A stretch of 64,000 nucleotides of DNA, from contig DASPKM010000010.1 of the NCBI GenBank assembly GCA_035628135.1, forward strand, positions 248,001-312,000, read 5' to 3'. Shown one piece after another: positions 1 through 9,000 of the stretch; within the stretch, counting starts at the first letter, position 1; the number at the start of each line of letters is the position of its first letter. Position numbers and translations under genes: made by a program. The notes below the pieces were generated by a model, which ran no database searches, was not told the origin of the DNA, and saw nothing but the letters and a program-made list of their open reading frames with translations. The stretch comes from DASPKM01 sp035628135 (GTDB lineage Bacteria > Bacteroidota > Bacteroidia > Chitinophagales > Chitinophagaceae).

Positions 1-2364
1 AGCGCTGCCGAAACGGTAAGTGAAGTTCAGCTTGAACAACCTGCTCTCCCATCCGCCGCCGGCCTTCATGTACTGCCCCGCAAAATTGCTGGTGCCGCCC
101 CAACGCATGCTCTGGAAAATATCACTTACCGATACCTTCACATTGCCCTTGCCCTGCAACACGGTCTTCTGCAAACCAGCATCGATGCTCCACATTTCCT
201 TGCTCTCGAAAGTACCCTGCCAGATAGATGGTGAATTGTACCATCCGCTCAGTTCTGCAGTCCAACCCTTCCCAAGACGCGCAGAATGCTGCGAATAAAA
301 ATTGAACGCAAATACATCGAGGTTAATGGTGCGGCCCGTGCCGAAATTGGCCTCATACTTCGAATAAAAAGTATTCAGGTTTGCAAAGAAGCTGTACCAT
401 TTGTACTGGAATGGATAGCTGATGTTCAGGCTCACGATATCCTGCGTGGCCAGGTTCTTCTTGGTAATAAAGCTCTTTGACTTCTCCGCGGTATCGATCA
501 GCTGCGTAAACACGTCGTTTACATGACTGTAGTTCAGCGTGGTGGTCAGCTTAAACTTGTACATGTAAGTAACACCTATGCTGTTGGTGTACTGCGGGCG
601 CAATTCCGTATTTCCTTTCTGGAAAGTATATTCATCCAGTTTGAATTCAAACGGGTTCAGGTCCTGGTAAGCGGGGCGGTCTATACGTCGGCTATAGCTG
701 ATGCTCCATTGCTTCATCGGATTCTTGTTGAACGTAATGGCGCCGCTCGGGAACACATCTGTATAGTTGCGCCTGAAAGTGGAATCGTAGCTGATGTAAT
801 TGCCACCCTGGCGACGGAAGCCCATGGACCTTCCTTCTGCATTGGTGTTCTCAACCCTTAGGCCAAACTGGACCATAAATCCTTTAAAAGCTTTGTTATA
901 GTTTGCGTACAACGCGTTGATGTTTTCGGTGTAATTAAAAGCATTGCTGCGCAAAGTGTCCAGGTTCTTAACAGCCTTGGTTACCACGTTGTAACGCTGG
1001 AAATCATTGGTGCTCTCTACGTAAGATATCTTTCCACCGACGCCCAGCCTTCCCTTACGGAAATTCTGCTCATAATCGGTTTTGAAAGTATAAATATCGA
1101 TATCGGTGGGCGCTATCATATTGTAAATAGCGCTGTCTCTCGGCGATCCGTCGGGATTGCGGTAATAGTTCGGTTGCATTTGATCGTTATGCAGGCGGAA
1201 GTAACCATAGTCCGCATCCATGTTCAACTCGCGGCCAGTAGTATCAGCATAGCGGTAGTTGGCATTAAAGTTCACGTTATTGCGCTCCCCGATGCTGCCA
1301 TTGTCTGCAATCAGCAGCCGGTCCAACACGCCCGTAGGGATATAAGAAATAGGCGTGGTGCTGTAGTTGCTGAAGGTATTTTCGTTGAAATTGCCATTCA
1401 CCATTACGCCGAAGGTTTGCCTGCTGTTGATGAAATAGTCCACTCCCGCTTTAAACCCATGGCTCCTGCTGCGCGATGTCATCGACGATTTCTGGTCGAA
1501 CAATGTATCCAGTTGCTTGCGGTACAGGTTCATGAACATTTCATTGCGGTTGCGGCTGTAAGTATAATTGCCAAAAGTGTTCATGCGCTTGTTGCGGTTG
1601 TTCAACGCAAGGCCCGCATTGTATTTAGGAAATATGCCCTGGCTATAACCGGCATTCACCGATCCATTGGTACCGAGGCTTTTATTCTTTTTTAAACGAA
1701 TGTTGATGATACCCGCATTGCCCGCCGCATCGTACTTGGCAGAAGGGTTGGTAATGATCTCGATGGCCTCTATCTGCGAAGACTGAATGGTTTTGAGATA
1801 TTCCGACAGGTCCTTTCCCGATAAGGGCGTAGGCCTTCCATCGATATAAACCTGCACGCCGTTCTTACCGCTTAAGCTCAGGTTATCGTCCCTGTCAACC
1901 AATACACCGGGTGATTTGCGCAACAATTCCAGGGCGTCCTGCCCTACGGCATTGATGCTTCCCTCCACATTCAAAATGGTCTTATCGGCCCTTACCTCAA
2001 TTACCGGCTTGCGCGAGGTAACCACTACCTCCTTCATTTTGCCGTCTGCCTTCATCAGCATCACGTCCGGAACCGCAACGCCAGAGCCATTTAGCTCGAA
2101 AGCCGCGGAGTTCTGAGGCAACAAGCCTACGTGAGAAACATTGATAAAGTACTTGCCTGGCTGAATCCCGGCAAACTCGTATTTGCCTGAGGAATTGCTC
2201 ACCGCCAGCTTTACAATGGAGGAATCGGCTGCTTTTTTCAGTGCGATAGACGCACCGGACAAGGCCTTGCCCTGCTCATCCTTTGCTATACCGGAAATAT
2301 TTTGAGAGAAAATCGAAGTGGAAAACAGGCAGACACTTAGCACCCATGCGGCAAATTTTTTCAT
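1..2364 (-). CDS. Outer-membrane beta-barrel receptor, CarboxypepD_reg-like/OMP_b-brl_3 type (3' end cut by window)
   Basis: This is a TonB-receptor-like outer membrane protein of the 'outer membrane beta-barrel family' class. The ATG at 2364 opens a signal peptide (MKKFAAWVLSV, cut near FSQ), followed by a carboxypeptidase-regulatory-like Ig domain (about residues 21-100). Next come a plug-like region with ADKTILNVEGSINAVG and VYIDGRPTPLSG, then a long barrel rich in aromatic strands. It reads to the window edge at 788 codons, so only the last few dozen residues are missing. It is a clear full-length paralogue of the gene at 50775-53225; stretches such as NPSAKY and GNAGIINIRLKKNKSLGTNG are almost identical. 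The ligand is unknown. No SusD partner is visible inside the window, so a SusC/SusD polysaccharide role is not supported. Confidence 0.9.
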   Translation of the reverse strand, partial: MKKFAAWVLSVCLFSTSIFSQNISGIAKDEQGKALSGASIALKKAADSSIVKLAVSNSSGKYEFAGIQPGKYFINVSHVGLLPQNSAAFELNGSGVAVPDVMLMKADGKMKEVVVTSRKPVIEVRADKTILNVEGSINAVGQDALELLRKSPGVLVDRDDNLSLSGKNGVQVYIDGRPTPLSGKDLSEYLKTIQSSQIEAIEIITNPSAKYDAAGNAGIINIRLKKNKSLGTNGSVNAGYSQGIFPKYNAGLALNNRNKRMNTFGNYTYSRNRNEMFMNLYRKQLDTLFDQKSSMTSRSRSHGFKAGVDYFINSRQTFGVMVNGNFNENTFSNYSTTPISYIPTGVLDRLLIADNGSIGERNNVNFNANYRYADTTGRELNMDADYGYFRLHNDQMQPNYYRNPDGSPRDSAIYNMIAPTDIDIYTFKTDYEQNFRKGRLGVGGKISYVESTNDFQRYNVVTKAVKNLDTLRSNAFNYTENINALYANYNKAFKGFMVQFGLRVENTNAEGRSMGFRRQGGNYISYDSTFRRNYTDVFPSGAITFNKNPMKQWSISYSRRIDRPAYQDLNPFEFKLDEYTFQKGNTELRPQYTNSIGVTYMYKFKLTTTLNYSHVNDVFTQLIDTAEKSKSFITKKNLATQDIVSLNISYPFQYKWYSFFANLNTFYSKYEANFGTGRTINLDVFAFNFYSQHSARLGKGWTAELSGWYNSPSIWQGTFESKEMWSIDAGLQKTVLQGKGNVKVSVSDIFQSMRWGGTSNFAGQYMKAGGGWESRLFKLNFTYRFGSA

Positions 2365-2387
2365 ATTGGAAGGTTTTTAAGGGGCTA

Positions 2388-2395
2388 CAAAGATA
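2388..2395 (-). promoter_or_regulatory. Bacteroidota -7 promoter element of the beta-barrel receptor gene
   Basis: On the minus strand this reads TATCTTTG, a full match to the TAnnTTTG -7 consensus of Bacteroidota primary sigma factors. It lies 23 bases before the ATG at 2364. I see no good TTTG at the -33 position, so only half of the promoter is supported. Confidence 0.4.
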
Positions 2396-2464
2396 ACCAT
2401 TGGTATGACAAAATGATGACATACGAATGTTAAGTGGTCGAAAATAAGGTTGAGTGCGTAAGAT

Positions 2465-3364
2465 TCAGCGCCACCCCTTTACAAACTGTGGCTTTATAAG
2501 GTTTAACCCGCATTTTTTATTGAGTGCATCTACCAGGTACACGGTCAGCTCGGGAGAGGTGGCTTCATCGTGCATGTGCATGAAGAAATACAGTTCCTTC
2601 AACCCCTGGCCGAGCCAGGTTTTGATGCGTTTTACCCAGGCATCGCAACGGGTATAATCGGTAGGATGCAGGCTGTTCCCCACATACCTGATGAATGCTT
2701 TCGGAACGGTCAGGTGCATATGGGCACAATCGCGCCGCCCCGCGGTATCGGTAATTACCGCGCCGATGTTCAGCGACCGGAGCGTATTGAACATGTCGTT
2801 CCTTTCCACTTCATCGGCAAACCAGTCAGGGTGCCGCACTTCCAGGAAAAACTGCAGGTCTTTGGGTAGGGTTGATAAATAAGCGAATAGCTCATCCTTG
2901 CGTTTCGGCGCAAACTTGTCATTTACCTGGATGAATATTGGGCCGAGGTTCTTACCAAAAGCTGCCACGCCCTCGAGAAAAGTATCTGTGAGGTACCGTT
3001 TATCGTTAAACGAACCGAAGTGTGTAATGCTTTTGGCCATCTTGGGCGCAAACTTAAAAGCTTGCTTTCCGGCCTTTGCTCCCCATTTTGCAATGGCATC
3101 CGGCCCATACACCTTGTAATGCGTTGCATTGAGCTCGATGGAATTGTAATGTTTTACATAATGGTCCAGGAAATCTTTCTCCTTAGTGCCGGGGGGATAG
3201 ATCTTGCCAACCCACTCTTTCCTGCCCCATTTGGCGCAGCCGAGATATACTGCCGGCTTTGCCGCTGGCTTCCCGGGCAATACTTTTTTGTTGAAAGCCG
3301 GCTCCTTCGGCAGGCTGACGTCGACCTTGTCAAGCTCTTTTTCAGGGACCCTTCCAAATTCCAT
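2465..3364 (-). CDS. DUF72 (YecE-like) family protein
   Basis: This is a DUF72/YecE family protein of 299 residues with a TIM-barrel-like fold and no assigned reaction. Family hallmarks are VYLGCAKWGRKEW with IYPPG after it, YNSIELNATHYKV, FKFAPKMAKSITH, FFLEVRHPDWF and the C-terminal LYFFMHMHDEATSPE. The N-terminal 38 residues (charged, KVLPGKPAAKP) precede the usual start of the domain and look like a linker. It is cytosolic, with no signal peptide. It is transcribed divergently from the sulfatase at 3415 with only 50 bases between, so the two share a promoter region. The family assignment is firm and the function is not known. Confidence 0.88.
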   Translation of the reverse strand: MEFGRVPEKELDKVDVSLPKEPAFNKKVLPGKPAAKPAVYLGCAKWGRKEWVGKIYPPGTKEKDFLDHYVKHYNSIELNATHYKVYGPDAIAKWGAKAGKQAFKFAPKMAKSITHFGSFNDKRYLTDTFLEGVAAFGKNLGPIFIQVNDKFAPKRKDELFAYLSTLPKDLQFFLEVRHPDWFADEVERNDMFNTLRSLNIGAVITDTAGRRDCAHMHLTVPKAFIRYVGNSLHPTDYTRCDAWVKRIKTWLGQGLKELYFFMHMHDEATSPELTVYLVDALNKKCGLNLIKPQFVKGWR

Positions 3365-3414
3365 AGAGGGTAATTTCGCGCACTAAGCTAAATAAATAAC
3401 CGATTTTAGCGTGC

Positions 3415-4962
3415 ATGATACGGTCTTTGTTAATCCTGCTGCTGTTTGGCAGCCCCGTGCTGGCGCAGCAACCTCCCAATATTATCTACATCATGAGCGA
3501 TGACCATGATGCGGACGCCATCAGCGCCTATAATAAAAAACTGGTATCCACTCCCAACATCGACCGGCTGGCAAAAGAGGGCATGCGCTTCAACCGTTGC
3601 TTTGTAGGCAATTCCATTTGCACGCCGGCACGCGCAACGTTGCTTACCGGCCAGCACTCTCACAAAAATGGCGTAAAAGATAACCGCAACCGCTTCGACT
3701 CGTCGCGCATGACCATGCCCGGGTTATTGCAGCAGGCAGGCTATCAAACCGCGCTGTTTGGAAAATGGCATTTGCATTCCTATCCCACCGGCTTCGACAA
3801 ATGGCTGATCTATCCCGGTCAGGGATTGTATGTAGACCCAAGGCTGATACAAATGAACGGCGACACCACTACCTACCGGGGATACTCAACCGAAGTTATT
3901 ACCAAACAAGCCATCGGTTGGATAGGCCAGGCAGATAAAACCAAGCCCTTTGCATTGCTGCTGCATCACAAAGCGCCGCACCGCTATTTTCTCCCGGCTT
4001 TAAAGCACCTGGAAGCATTCAGGAACAAAGCTTTTCCTGAACCGCCTACGCTCTACATCGATACCGCGGGCCGCGGCAGCGCCTGGCGCATACAGACCAT
4101 GAGCATCCTGCGCGACATGCAATTGTGCAGCGACCTGAAGGTTGACCCAAAGTATCTCCAAAACATGCCTTATCTAAAACCCGACTCGGCGGAAGTAGCT
4201 TATTACAACGCCATTATGAACCGCATTCCTGCCGCGGAGCGCACACGCGTAAAAGAAATATATGCCGAAAGAGGAGCACTCTTGCAAAGAGACCGCCCTT
4301 CAGGCAATGCATTGCTGAAATTAAAATACCAATGGTTCATGCAGGACTATCTTGCCTGCGTTGCATCCATCGATGAAAGCGTGGGGCAATTGCTGAATTA
4401 TCTCGATGCGCAGGGATTGAGCGGTAATACCATCGTTATATATACTTCTGACCAGGGATTTTACCTGGGCGAGAACGGATGGTTCGACAAGCGGTTTATG
4501 TATGACGTATCCATGCAAACGCCTTTGCTGGTAAGATGGCCGGGAAAGATAAAACCAAACACTGTTTCCAATGCAATGGTGCAGAACATAGATTTTGCGC
4601 CTACCATCCTCGATGCAGCAGGTGTTGCCGTACCACAATGGATGCAAGGTAAAAGCATGCAGGGCATTTTAACCGGCAGACTGAAGGAGTTCGACCGTCC
4701 TTATTTATATTACCATTATTATGAGTTCGGAAGAGACCATACTGTAATACCACATTTGGGCGTGCGCACCAAGCGTTACAAGCTGATCTATTTTTATACC
4801 GTGAATGAATGGGAACTATATGATCTGCAGAAAGACCCTTCGGAATTGCGCAATCTTGCGCGCGACCCCAAACACCGGGCTACGCTGCAACAAATGAAAG
4901 ACCTGCTGGTAAAAGCGCGCAATGAATATGATGATCACGAACCCGCGGGAACCCTTCACTAG
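3415..4962 (+). CDS. Secreted type I sulfatase
   Basis: This is a formylglycine-dependent sulfatase (alkaline phosphatase superfamily) of 515 residues. A signal peptide (MIRSLLILLLFGSPVLAQ) is followed by PNIIYIMSDDHD, which supplies the metal-binding Asp pair. The CTPARATLLTGQ motif has Cys69 as the residue converted to formylglycine (C-x-P-x-R). GKWHLHSYPTGFDKW supplies the usual Lys and His, and YTSDQGFYLGENGWFDKRFMYD is a second metal and substrate block. The C-terminal WELYDLQKDPSELRNLA is typical of this family. It probably removes sulfate esters from host or algal glycans, but the substrate cannot be told from the sequence. It needs an anaerobic or FGE-type maturase encoded elsewhere. 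Confidence 0.93.
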   Translation: MIRSLLILLLFGSPVLAQQPPNIIYIMSDDHDADAISAYNKKLVSTPNIDRLAKEGMRFNRCFVGNSICTPARATLLTGQHSHKNGVKDNRNRFDSSRMTMPGLLQQAGYQTALFGKWHLHSYPTGFDKWLIYPGQGLYVDPRLIQMNGDTTTYRGYSTEVITKQAIGWIGQADKTKPFALLLHHKAPHRYFLPALKHLEAFRNKAFPEPPTLYIDTAGRGSAWRIQTMSILRDMQLCSDLKVDPKYLQNMPYLKPDSAEVAYYNAIMNRIPAAERTRVKEIYAERGALLQRDRPSGNALLKLKYQWFMQDYLACVASIDESVGQLLNYLDAQGLSGNTIVIYTSDQGFYLGENGWFDKRFMYDVSMQTPLLVRWPGKIKPNTVSNAMVQNIDFAPTILDAAGVAVPQWMQGKSMQGILTGRLKEFDRPYLYYHYYEFGRDHTVIPHLGVRTKRYKLIYFYTVNEWELYDLQKDPSELRNLARDPKHRATLQQMKDLLVKARNEYDDHEPAGTLH

Positions 4963-4981
4963 TATTTGTCGATGAAGCGCC

Positions 4982-5470
4982 TCATTCAACACAGGGCGTC
5001 TTGATAAAAGGATAATCGTACTGGAATTTCAATTGCTGTATATCCTTGAACCGGACAGTATCCCCTGTTCTTAAATCACCAGTCCCTTCTACCAGCGAAG
5101 TGCCCGCCATTTTGAACACCACTTCCCGCACAGACAGCACGCCCTCTGACCGGAAAGTATAGTCCAGTATGATGAGGCTGTCGCGCACTACTCCTTTTAC
5201 AGAACCATCGTTCCAGTCCTTTTCAAACCAATGATATCGTAGCTCGCCGGTCACCAGGCTATCGATCACGTTCAACCGCAAGGTGGCGGTGTCCTTGTTA
5301 ATGATCATTTTATAACAGCCGTCCAGCGGTATGGGCGTGGTGGAAATAAGACTATCATCCACCACTGCGGTATCCGACGACTTCCCCGTGTTTGATTCGG
5401 GATCTTTATTATCGCCGCATCCTGTACAGGCAGCCAGCAGGCCAGCCAGTAATATGCTTTTCCATTCCAT
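4982..5470 (-). CDS. Putative lipoprotein of unknown function
   Basis: This is a small exported lipoprotein of about 162 residues. I start it at the ATG at 5470 because the protein then opens with MEWKSILLAGLLAACTGCG, a signal peptide with a lipobox ending in Cys. Upstream in-frame codons give no sensible N-terminus. The rest is a low-complexity linker (ESNTGKSSDTAVVDDS) and a compact beta-rich domain (CYKMIINKDTATLRL, VTGELRYHWFEKDW). I do not recognise the family, though the layout resembles small 'copper resistance/META-like' Bacteroidota lipoproteins. Its 3' end faces the sulfatase (19 bases between stops), and it is divergent from the ORF at 5553. Confidence 0.7.
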   Translation of the reverse strand: MEWKSILLAGLLAACTGCGDNKDPESNTGKSSDTAVVDDSLISTTPIPLDGCYKMIINKDTATLRLNVIDSLVTGELRYHWFEKDWNDGSVKGVVRDSLIILDYTFRSEGVLSVREVVFKMAGTSLVEGTGDLRTGDTVRFKDIQQLKFQYDYPFIKTPCVE

Positions 5471-5552
5471 ATCAACAGTACAATAATTGTTGTGCCAGCT
5501 TTGGTTGCATGCTGGCATTAAATTTTGGATATTATAGCTAAACGTGCAATTT

Positions 5553-5816
5553 ATGGACCCGTTTGAAGTTAGTTTTGAACACAATAACCAGCGTTATACC
5601 GCTATCGTTGAGAGAAGGGAAACGCCAACGGTACAATATATTGTTTATTTTAAAGATGAAGAATTCGACCTCAAATACGGGCAATTGATCTACGAGATCA
5701 AGTCTGGCCAACTCATGAATAGCGACGATAAAACGCTGGAAGATGCAGACCTGATTGCCCAAATAGGCTTGGAAATCAAGAATGCACTGCAGGAGCAACA
5801 AGCGCCGTTAGAATAG
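5553..5816 (+). CDS. Small conserved-looking cytosolic protein, unrecognised
   Basis: This is a soluble, acidic 87-residue protein with no signal peptide. The ATG at 5553 (MDPFEVSFEHNNQRY) is preferred over a GTG nine bases upstream. The predicted pattern is beta-rich at first (RYTAIVERR, VQYIVYFKDEEFDLKYGQLIYEI) and then a helix (IGLEIKNALQEQQ). It stands 82 bases from the divergent lipoprotein and about 100 bases ahead of the sigma-factor operon. I do not recognise the family. Confidence 0.65.
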   Translation: MDPFEVSFEHNNQRYTAIVERRETPTVQYIVYFKDEEFDLKYGQLIYEIKSGQLMNSDDKTLEDADLIAQIGLEIKNALQEQQAPLE

Positions 5817-5918
5817 GATTGCCAGCTGTTTCCAGTTTTTCTAAAATTCACTAAAATATTTTTTCCGTTGATTCGTCTACCTTGCTACGTGCAGCAGGCA
5901 GGAACGATATCAACCCCA

Positions 5919-6470
5919 ATGGGATCAGCCAACAAGCCAAATATCAGCGACATCATCAGGAGCTATGGACACCGGTTGTTCAGCTTCATTCGCGGCCGGG
6001 TACAGTCGCACGAAGATGCCGAGGATATAGCCCAGGATGTATGGACCCAGTTTACCACCGTGGTGGATAGCGAGCCGATTGAACAGGCGAGCGCCTGGCT
6101 GTTTAAAGTGGCCAGGAACAAGATCACCGACAAGCACCGGAAAAAGCAGGCCGGCGCACTGGAAGACTATACCTACGAAACCGACGAAGGCGAAGTATAC
6201 CTGAAAGAAATCCTGCTTTCAGATTCCGGCGATCCCGAGACCGAACATTTAAGAAATGTTTTCTGGGAACAACTATTCGAAGCGCTGGCGGAATTGCCGG
6301 AAGCGCAACGGCAGGTATTTACCTGGCACGAGCTGGACGATCTTTCATTTGAAGAAATAGCCGAACGAACGGGTGAAAAAATAAACACGCTTATATCACG
6401 CAAAAGATATGCGGTGCTGCACCTGCGGGAACGTTTAAAAATAATTTACCACGAAATCATTCATCAATAA
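5919..6470 (+). CDS. ECF-type RNA polymerase sigma factor
   Basis: This is a sigma-70 family extracytoplasmic-function sigma factor. From the ATG at 5919 it has 183 residues; a TTG at 5868 in the same frame would add 17 residues of poor quality. Region 2 is seen as IIRSYGHRLFSFIRGRV, HEDAEDIAQDVW, ASAWLFKVARNKITDKHRK. Region 4 is seen as LAELPEAQRQVFTWHELDDLSFEEIAERTG, whose helix-turn-helix ends KINTLISRKRYAVLHLRERL. It heads a three-gene run with a membrane protein 11 bases downstream and a small alpha/beta protein after that. No classical zinc-binding anti-sigma factor is visible, so how it is controlled is open. Confidence 0.92.
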   Translation: MGSANKPNISDIIRSYGHRLFSFIRGRVQSHEDAEDIAQDVWTQFTTVVDSEPIEQASAWLFKVARNKITDKHRKKQAGALEDYTYETDEGEVYLKEILLSDSGDPETEHLRNVFWEQLFEALAELPEAQRQVFTWHELDDLSFEEIAERTGEKINTLISRKRYAVLHLRERLKIIYHEIIHQ

Positions 6471-6481
6471 ATAAAATTATC

Positions 6482-6871
6482 ATGAAACATTATTCGAAAT
6501 ATTCCAAGCCAATGCGCATATTCCTCATTATAATAATCGGCACCGCGGGATTCTTTGTATTCAGCGCCGTAGTAATGTGGTTATGGAATGCGATCTTGCC
6601 CGGCCTTCTAAACGTAGGTACGCTTACCATCTGGCAGGCCATGGGGCTGCTGGTGCTATCTAAAATATTGTTCAGCGGATTTGGCGGAGGTGGAAAAAAG
6701 CGCTGGAGAGATAATATGCCCCGCGAGCATTGGGCCAATATGAGCGCGGAAGAAAGGGAAAAGTTCAAGAACGAATGGCGTAGCCGCTGCTGGCCAGACA
6801 GGTACCCGCAAACCCAGGCGACGCCGCAGCAAACACCGCAACCGCCGGCCGACAACATTCAAAACGCATAA
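6482..6871 (+). CDS. Small membrane protein in the sigma-factor operon
   Basis: This 129-residue protein has two hydrophobic helices (IFLIIIIGTAGFFVFSAVVMWLW and LTIWQAMGLLVLSKILF), a glycine-rich turn (GFGGGGKKRW) and a soluble Pro/Gln-rich tail. The segment MSAEEREKFKNEW resembles the helix motif of Spy/CpxP-type and heavy-metal-sensor proteins, but the similarity is short. It begins 11 bases after the sigma gene and is surely co-transcribed with it. By position it is the best candidate for a membrane anti-sigma or signal partner, which is inference only. I do not recognise a named family. Confidence 0.78.
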   Translation: MKHYSKYSKPMRIFLIIIIGTAGFFVFSAVVMWLWNAILPGLLNVGTLTIWQAMGLLVLSKILFSGFGGGGKKRWRDNMPREHWANMSAEEREKFKNEWRSRCWPDRYPQTQATPQQTPQPPADNIQNA

Positions 6872-6875
6872 TGCA

Positions 6876-7088
6876 ATGGACATTCTAGTATTTAAGACCA
6901 ACATCCGCTACAAAAAACAATTGCCGGTCATCACGCCGCATTTGCACAGCATTCCGGGCGTGCAGCGGTGGAATATAGACATGCACGACAGGGATAAAAT
7001 ATTGCGGATCCAATCCGTAGGCGTATCACCGGGAACGATCGAACACGCCATCAGGCAGGCAGGGTATCATTGCGAAGAATTGGTATGA
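6876..7088 (+). CDS. Small ferredoxin-fold (HMA-like) protein lacking the metal-binding CxxC
   Basis: This 70-residue protein has a beta-alpha-beta-beta-alpha-beta pattern: MDILVFKTNI, QLPVITPHLHSIPGVQRWNIDMHD, KILRIQSVGVSPGTIEHAIRQAGYHCEEL. That order and the closing 'AIRQAGY' are typical of heavy-metal-associated domains. The MxCxxC loop is missing, however; the matching loop reads NIRYKKQ. It starts 4 bases after the membrane-protein gene, so it belongs to the same operon. If the fold call is right, it would sense or bind something other than a thiol-bound metal, or act as a protein-protein domain. Its stop lies 2 bases from the convergent antiporter gene. Confidence 0.75.
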   Translation: MDILVFKTNIRYKKQLPVITPHLHSIPGVQRWNIDMHDRDKILRIQSVGVSPGTIEHAIRQAGYHCEELV

Positions 7089-7090
7089 GG

Positions 7091-8998
7091 TCAGGTGCCG
7101 ACTGCTTTCTTTTCAGGCCATCCATTGCCTCTCGACTCCGCAATCAATGAATCTTCGTCCCAACCAGCATCTCTTCTCAGCGAAAGCGAACCTATATCAG
7201 CCTGCAGCATTTTTTCTATTTCCTCGATATAAGCGCGGGCGGTTAAGATGTATTCTTCTTTGTCTTTAATAGAAGAGAGCTTTTTAAGATTCGCTTCATC
7301 ATGCTTGAAGAATAACCGCGCGGAGCGTTGGGCCGTATAGGCCCGGTAGCCCAGCATCTTCATTGCGTCTACTCCTAACCGTAAGGCCGTGTCGATGGTT
7401 TCGCGGTAGATATGCAGCATACCCGCATTCATCTGGTTGTACGCATCAAAGCGGTTGGACGCACGCACCAGCATGCGCAGGTTGGGAAAATGTTTTTTAA
7501 TGGTATCGATCATCTCCAGCCTTTTTTCCTCGGGCTCGAGGGCGATAATAATTAAGCGCGCCTGGTCTGCTCCTGCCGCATGCAGCAGGTCGTAGCGCGA
7601 TGCGTCGCCGTAATACACTTTAAAGCCCATCCTTCGCAAAGTTTCCACGCGCTCGGAATCGAGGTCGAGGATGGTGGTTTTTATTCCATGTGCCCGCAGG
7701 AAGCGCCCGATAGTATTGCCAAAATGCCCGAAGCCCGCAATGATCACGGGGTTCTTTTCATCGATGGTATCCGCTTCTTTTTCCGGAACGGATTCTTTAG
7801 TGCCGAGCCATGGTTGAATCACACGCTCGTGCAGCATCATCGACAGCGGCGTCACGGCCATGCTGATGGCAACTACCGCCATCATGATATCTATCAATCC
7901 CTGTGGCAGAATGCCTTCCTGCAGTGAAAAAGACAGCAGCACGAACGCAAACTCTCCTACCTGGCTCAAAGCCACTGCAAACAACATGTTCTGGTTCAGG
8001 CTTAACCTGAATATTTTACCAAGCACAAACAGCACAAGGCTTTTGACGGACATTATCGCCAATACCAATCCAAAGATCAGGAGCGGCCGTTCTGTTATAA
8101 GACTGAAATTAATTGATGCGCCCACCGCAATGAAGAAAAGCCCGAGCAACAATCCCTTGAATGGTTCGATATCGCTTTCCAGTTCATGCCGGTACTCGCT
8201 ATTGGCCAATACCACCCCGGCAAGAAAGGCCCCAAGTGCCGGGCTCAATCCTACTTGTGTCATCAATACCGCGATACCTACGATCAGCAGCAACGCCGTA
8301 GCGGTAAATACTTCGCGGGAGCGGGTCCCGGCCACAATCCGCAAAAAAGGCCTTATTAAAAACCTTCCCATCACGATGATGCCTGCAACCGAGCCTAACA
8401 CCACCAAAGTTTGTCCCCAGCCAGGCAAGTCGCTCACCAATGTATGTTGCTCTTCATTTACAGCAACAGCAGGTTGGTAAATAGCCAACAGTGGGAACAA
8501 GGCCAGCATCGGGATCACCGCTATATCCTGGAACAGCAGTACCGAAAATGAGCTTTGCCCCGCGGATGTTTTCATCAAGGCTTTTTCATTCAGGGTTTGC
8601 AAAACGATTGCGGTAGAGGAAAGTGATAATATCATTCCCAGCGCCAGTGCGGGCCTCCAGTCTAAACCGGCGATCATGGCGATGCCTGCCACCACTGTGC
8701 CCGTCATCAATACCTGTAATCCGCCGAGGCCGGCAATTGATTTTCGCAGCTTCCATAATAATTCAGGTTCCAGTTCCAGTCCGATGATGAACAGCATCAT
8801 CACCACGCCAAACTCAGCAAAGTGCATAAGGTCCTGCCCTTCTTGCCCAATGAAACCCAAAACGAACGGGCCTATCAGGATACCCGCTACCAGGTAGCCT
8901 AACACAGATCCGAACCCCAGCTTTTTTGCAAGCGGCACCATTACCACAGCGGCTGCGAGGTAAACCATGGCCTGGAATAAAAAATTGTGTTGGTCCAT
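7091..8998 (-). CDS. Kef-type K+/H+ antiporter (CPA2 family) with RCK domain
   Basis: This is a 635-residue CPA2-family antiporter. Residues 1 to about 390 carry a dozen membrane helices with signature stretches GYLVAGILIGPFVLGF, FGVVMMLFIIGLELEP and SLSSTAIVLQTLNEK. A cytosolic RCK_N domain (about 410-530) contains the Rossmann motif GFGHFGNTIGRFLRAHG and YGDASRYDLLHAAGA. It exchanges K+ for H+ at the inner membrane and in relatives protects against electrophiles. The gene starts 2 bases after the stop of the flavodoxin-fold oxidoreductase at 9001. That is the same pairing as KefB/KefC with KefG/KefF in enterobacteria, so regulation by the partner and by a small-molecule thiol or NADH is likely. 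Confidence 0.93.
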   Translation of the reverse strand: MDQHNFLFQAMVYLAAAVVMVPLAKKLGFGSVLGYLVAGILIGPFVLGFIGQEGQDLMHFAEFGVVMMLFIIGLELEPELLWKLRKSIAGLGGLQVLMTGTVVAGIAMIAGLDWRPALALGMILSLSSTAIVLQTLNEKALMKTSAGQSSFSVLLFQDIAVIPMLALFPLLAIYQPAVAVNEEQHTLVSDLPGWGQTLVVLGSVAGIIVMGRFLIRPFLRIVAGTRSREVFTATALLLIVGIAVLMTQVGLSPALGAFLAGVVLANSEYRHELESDIEPFKGLLLGLFFIAVGASINFSLITERPLLIFGLVLAIMSVKSLVLFVLGKIFRLSLNQNMLFAVALSQVGEFAFVLLSFSLQEGILPQGLIDIMMAVVAISMAVTPLSMMLHERVIQPWLGTKESVPEKEADTIDEKNPVIIAGFGHFGNTIGRFLRAHGIKTTILDLDSERVETLRRMGFKVYYGDASRYDLLHAAGADQARLIIIALEPEEKRLEMIDTIKKHFPNLRMLVRASNRFDAYNQMNAGMLHIYRETIDTALRLGVDAMKMLGYRAYTAQRSARLFFKHDEANLKKLSSIKDKEEYILTARAYIEEIEKMLQADIGSLSLRRDAGWDEDSLIAESRGNGWPEKKAVGT

Positions 8999-9000
8999 AC

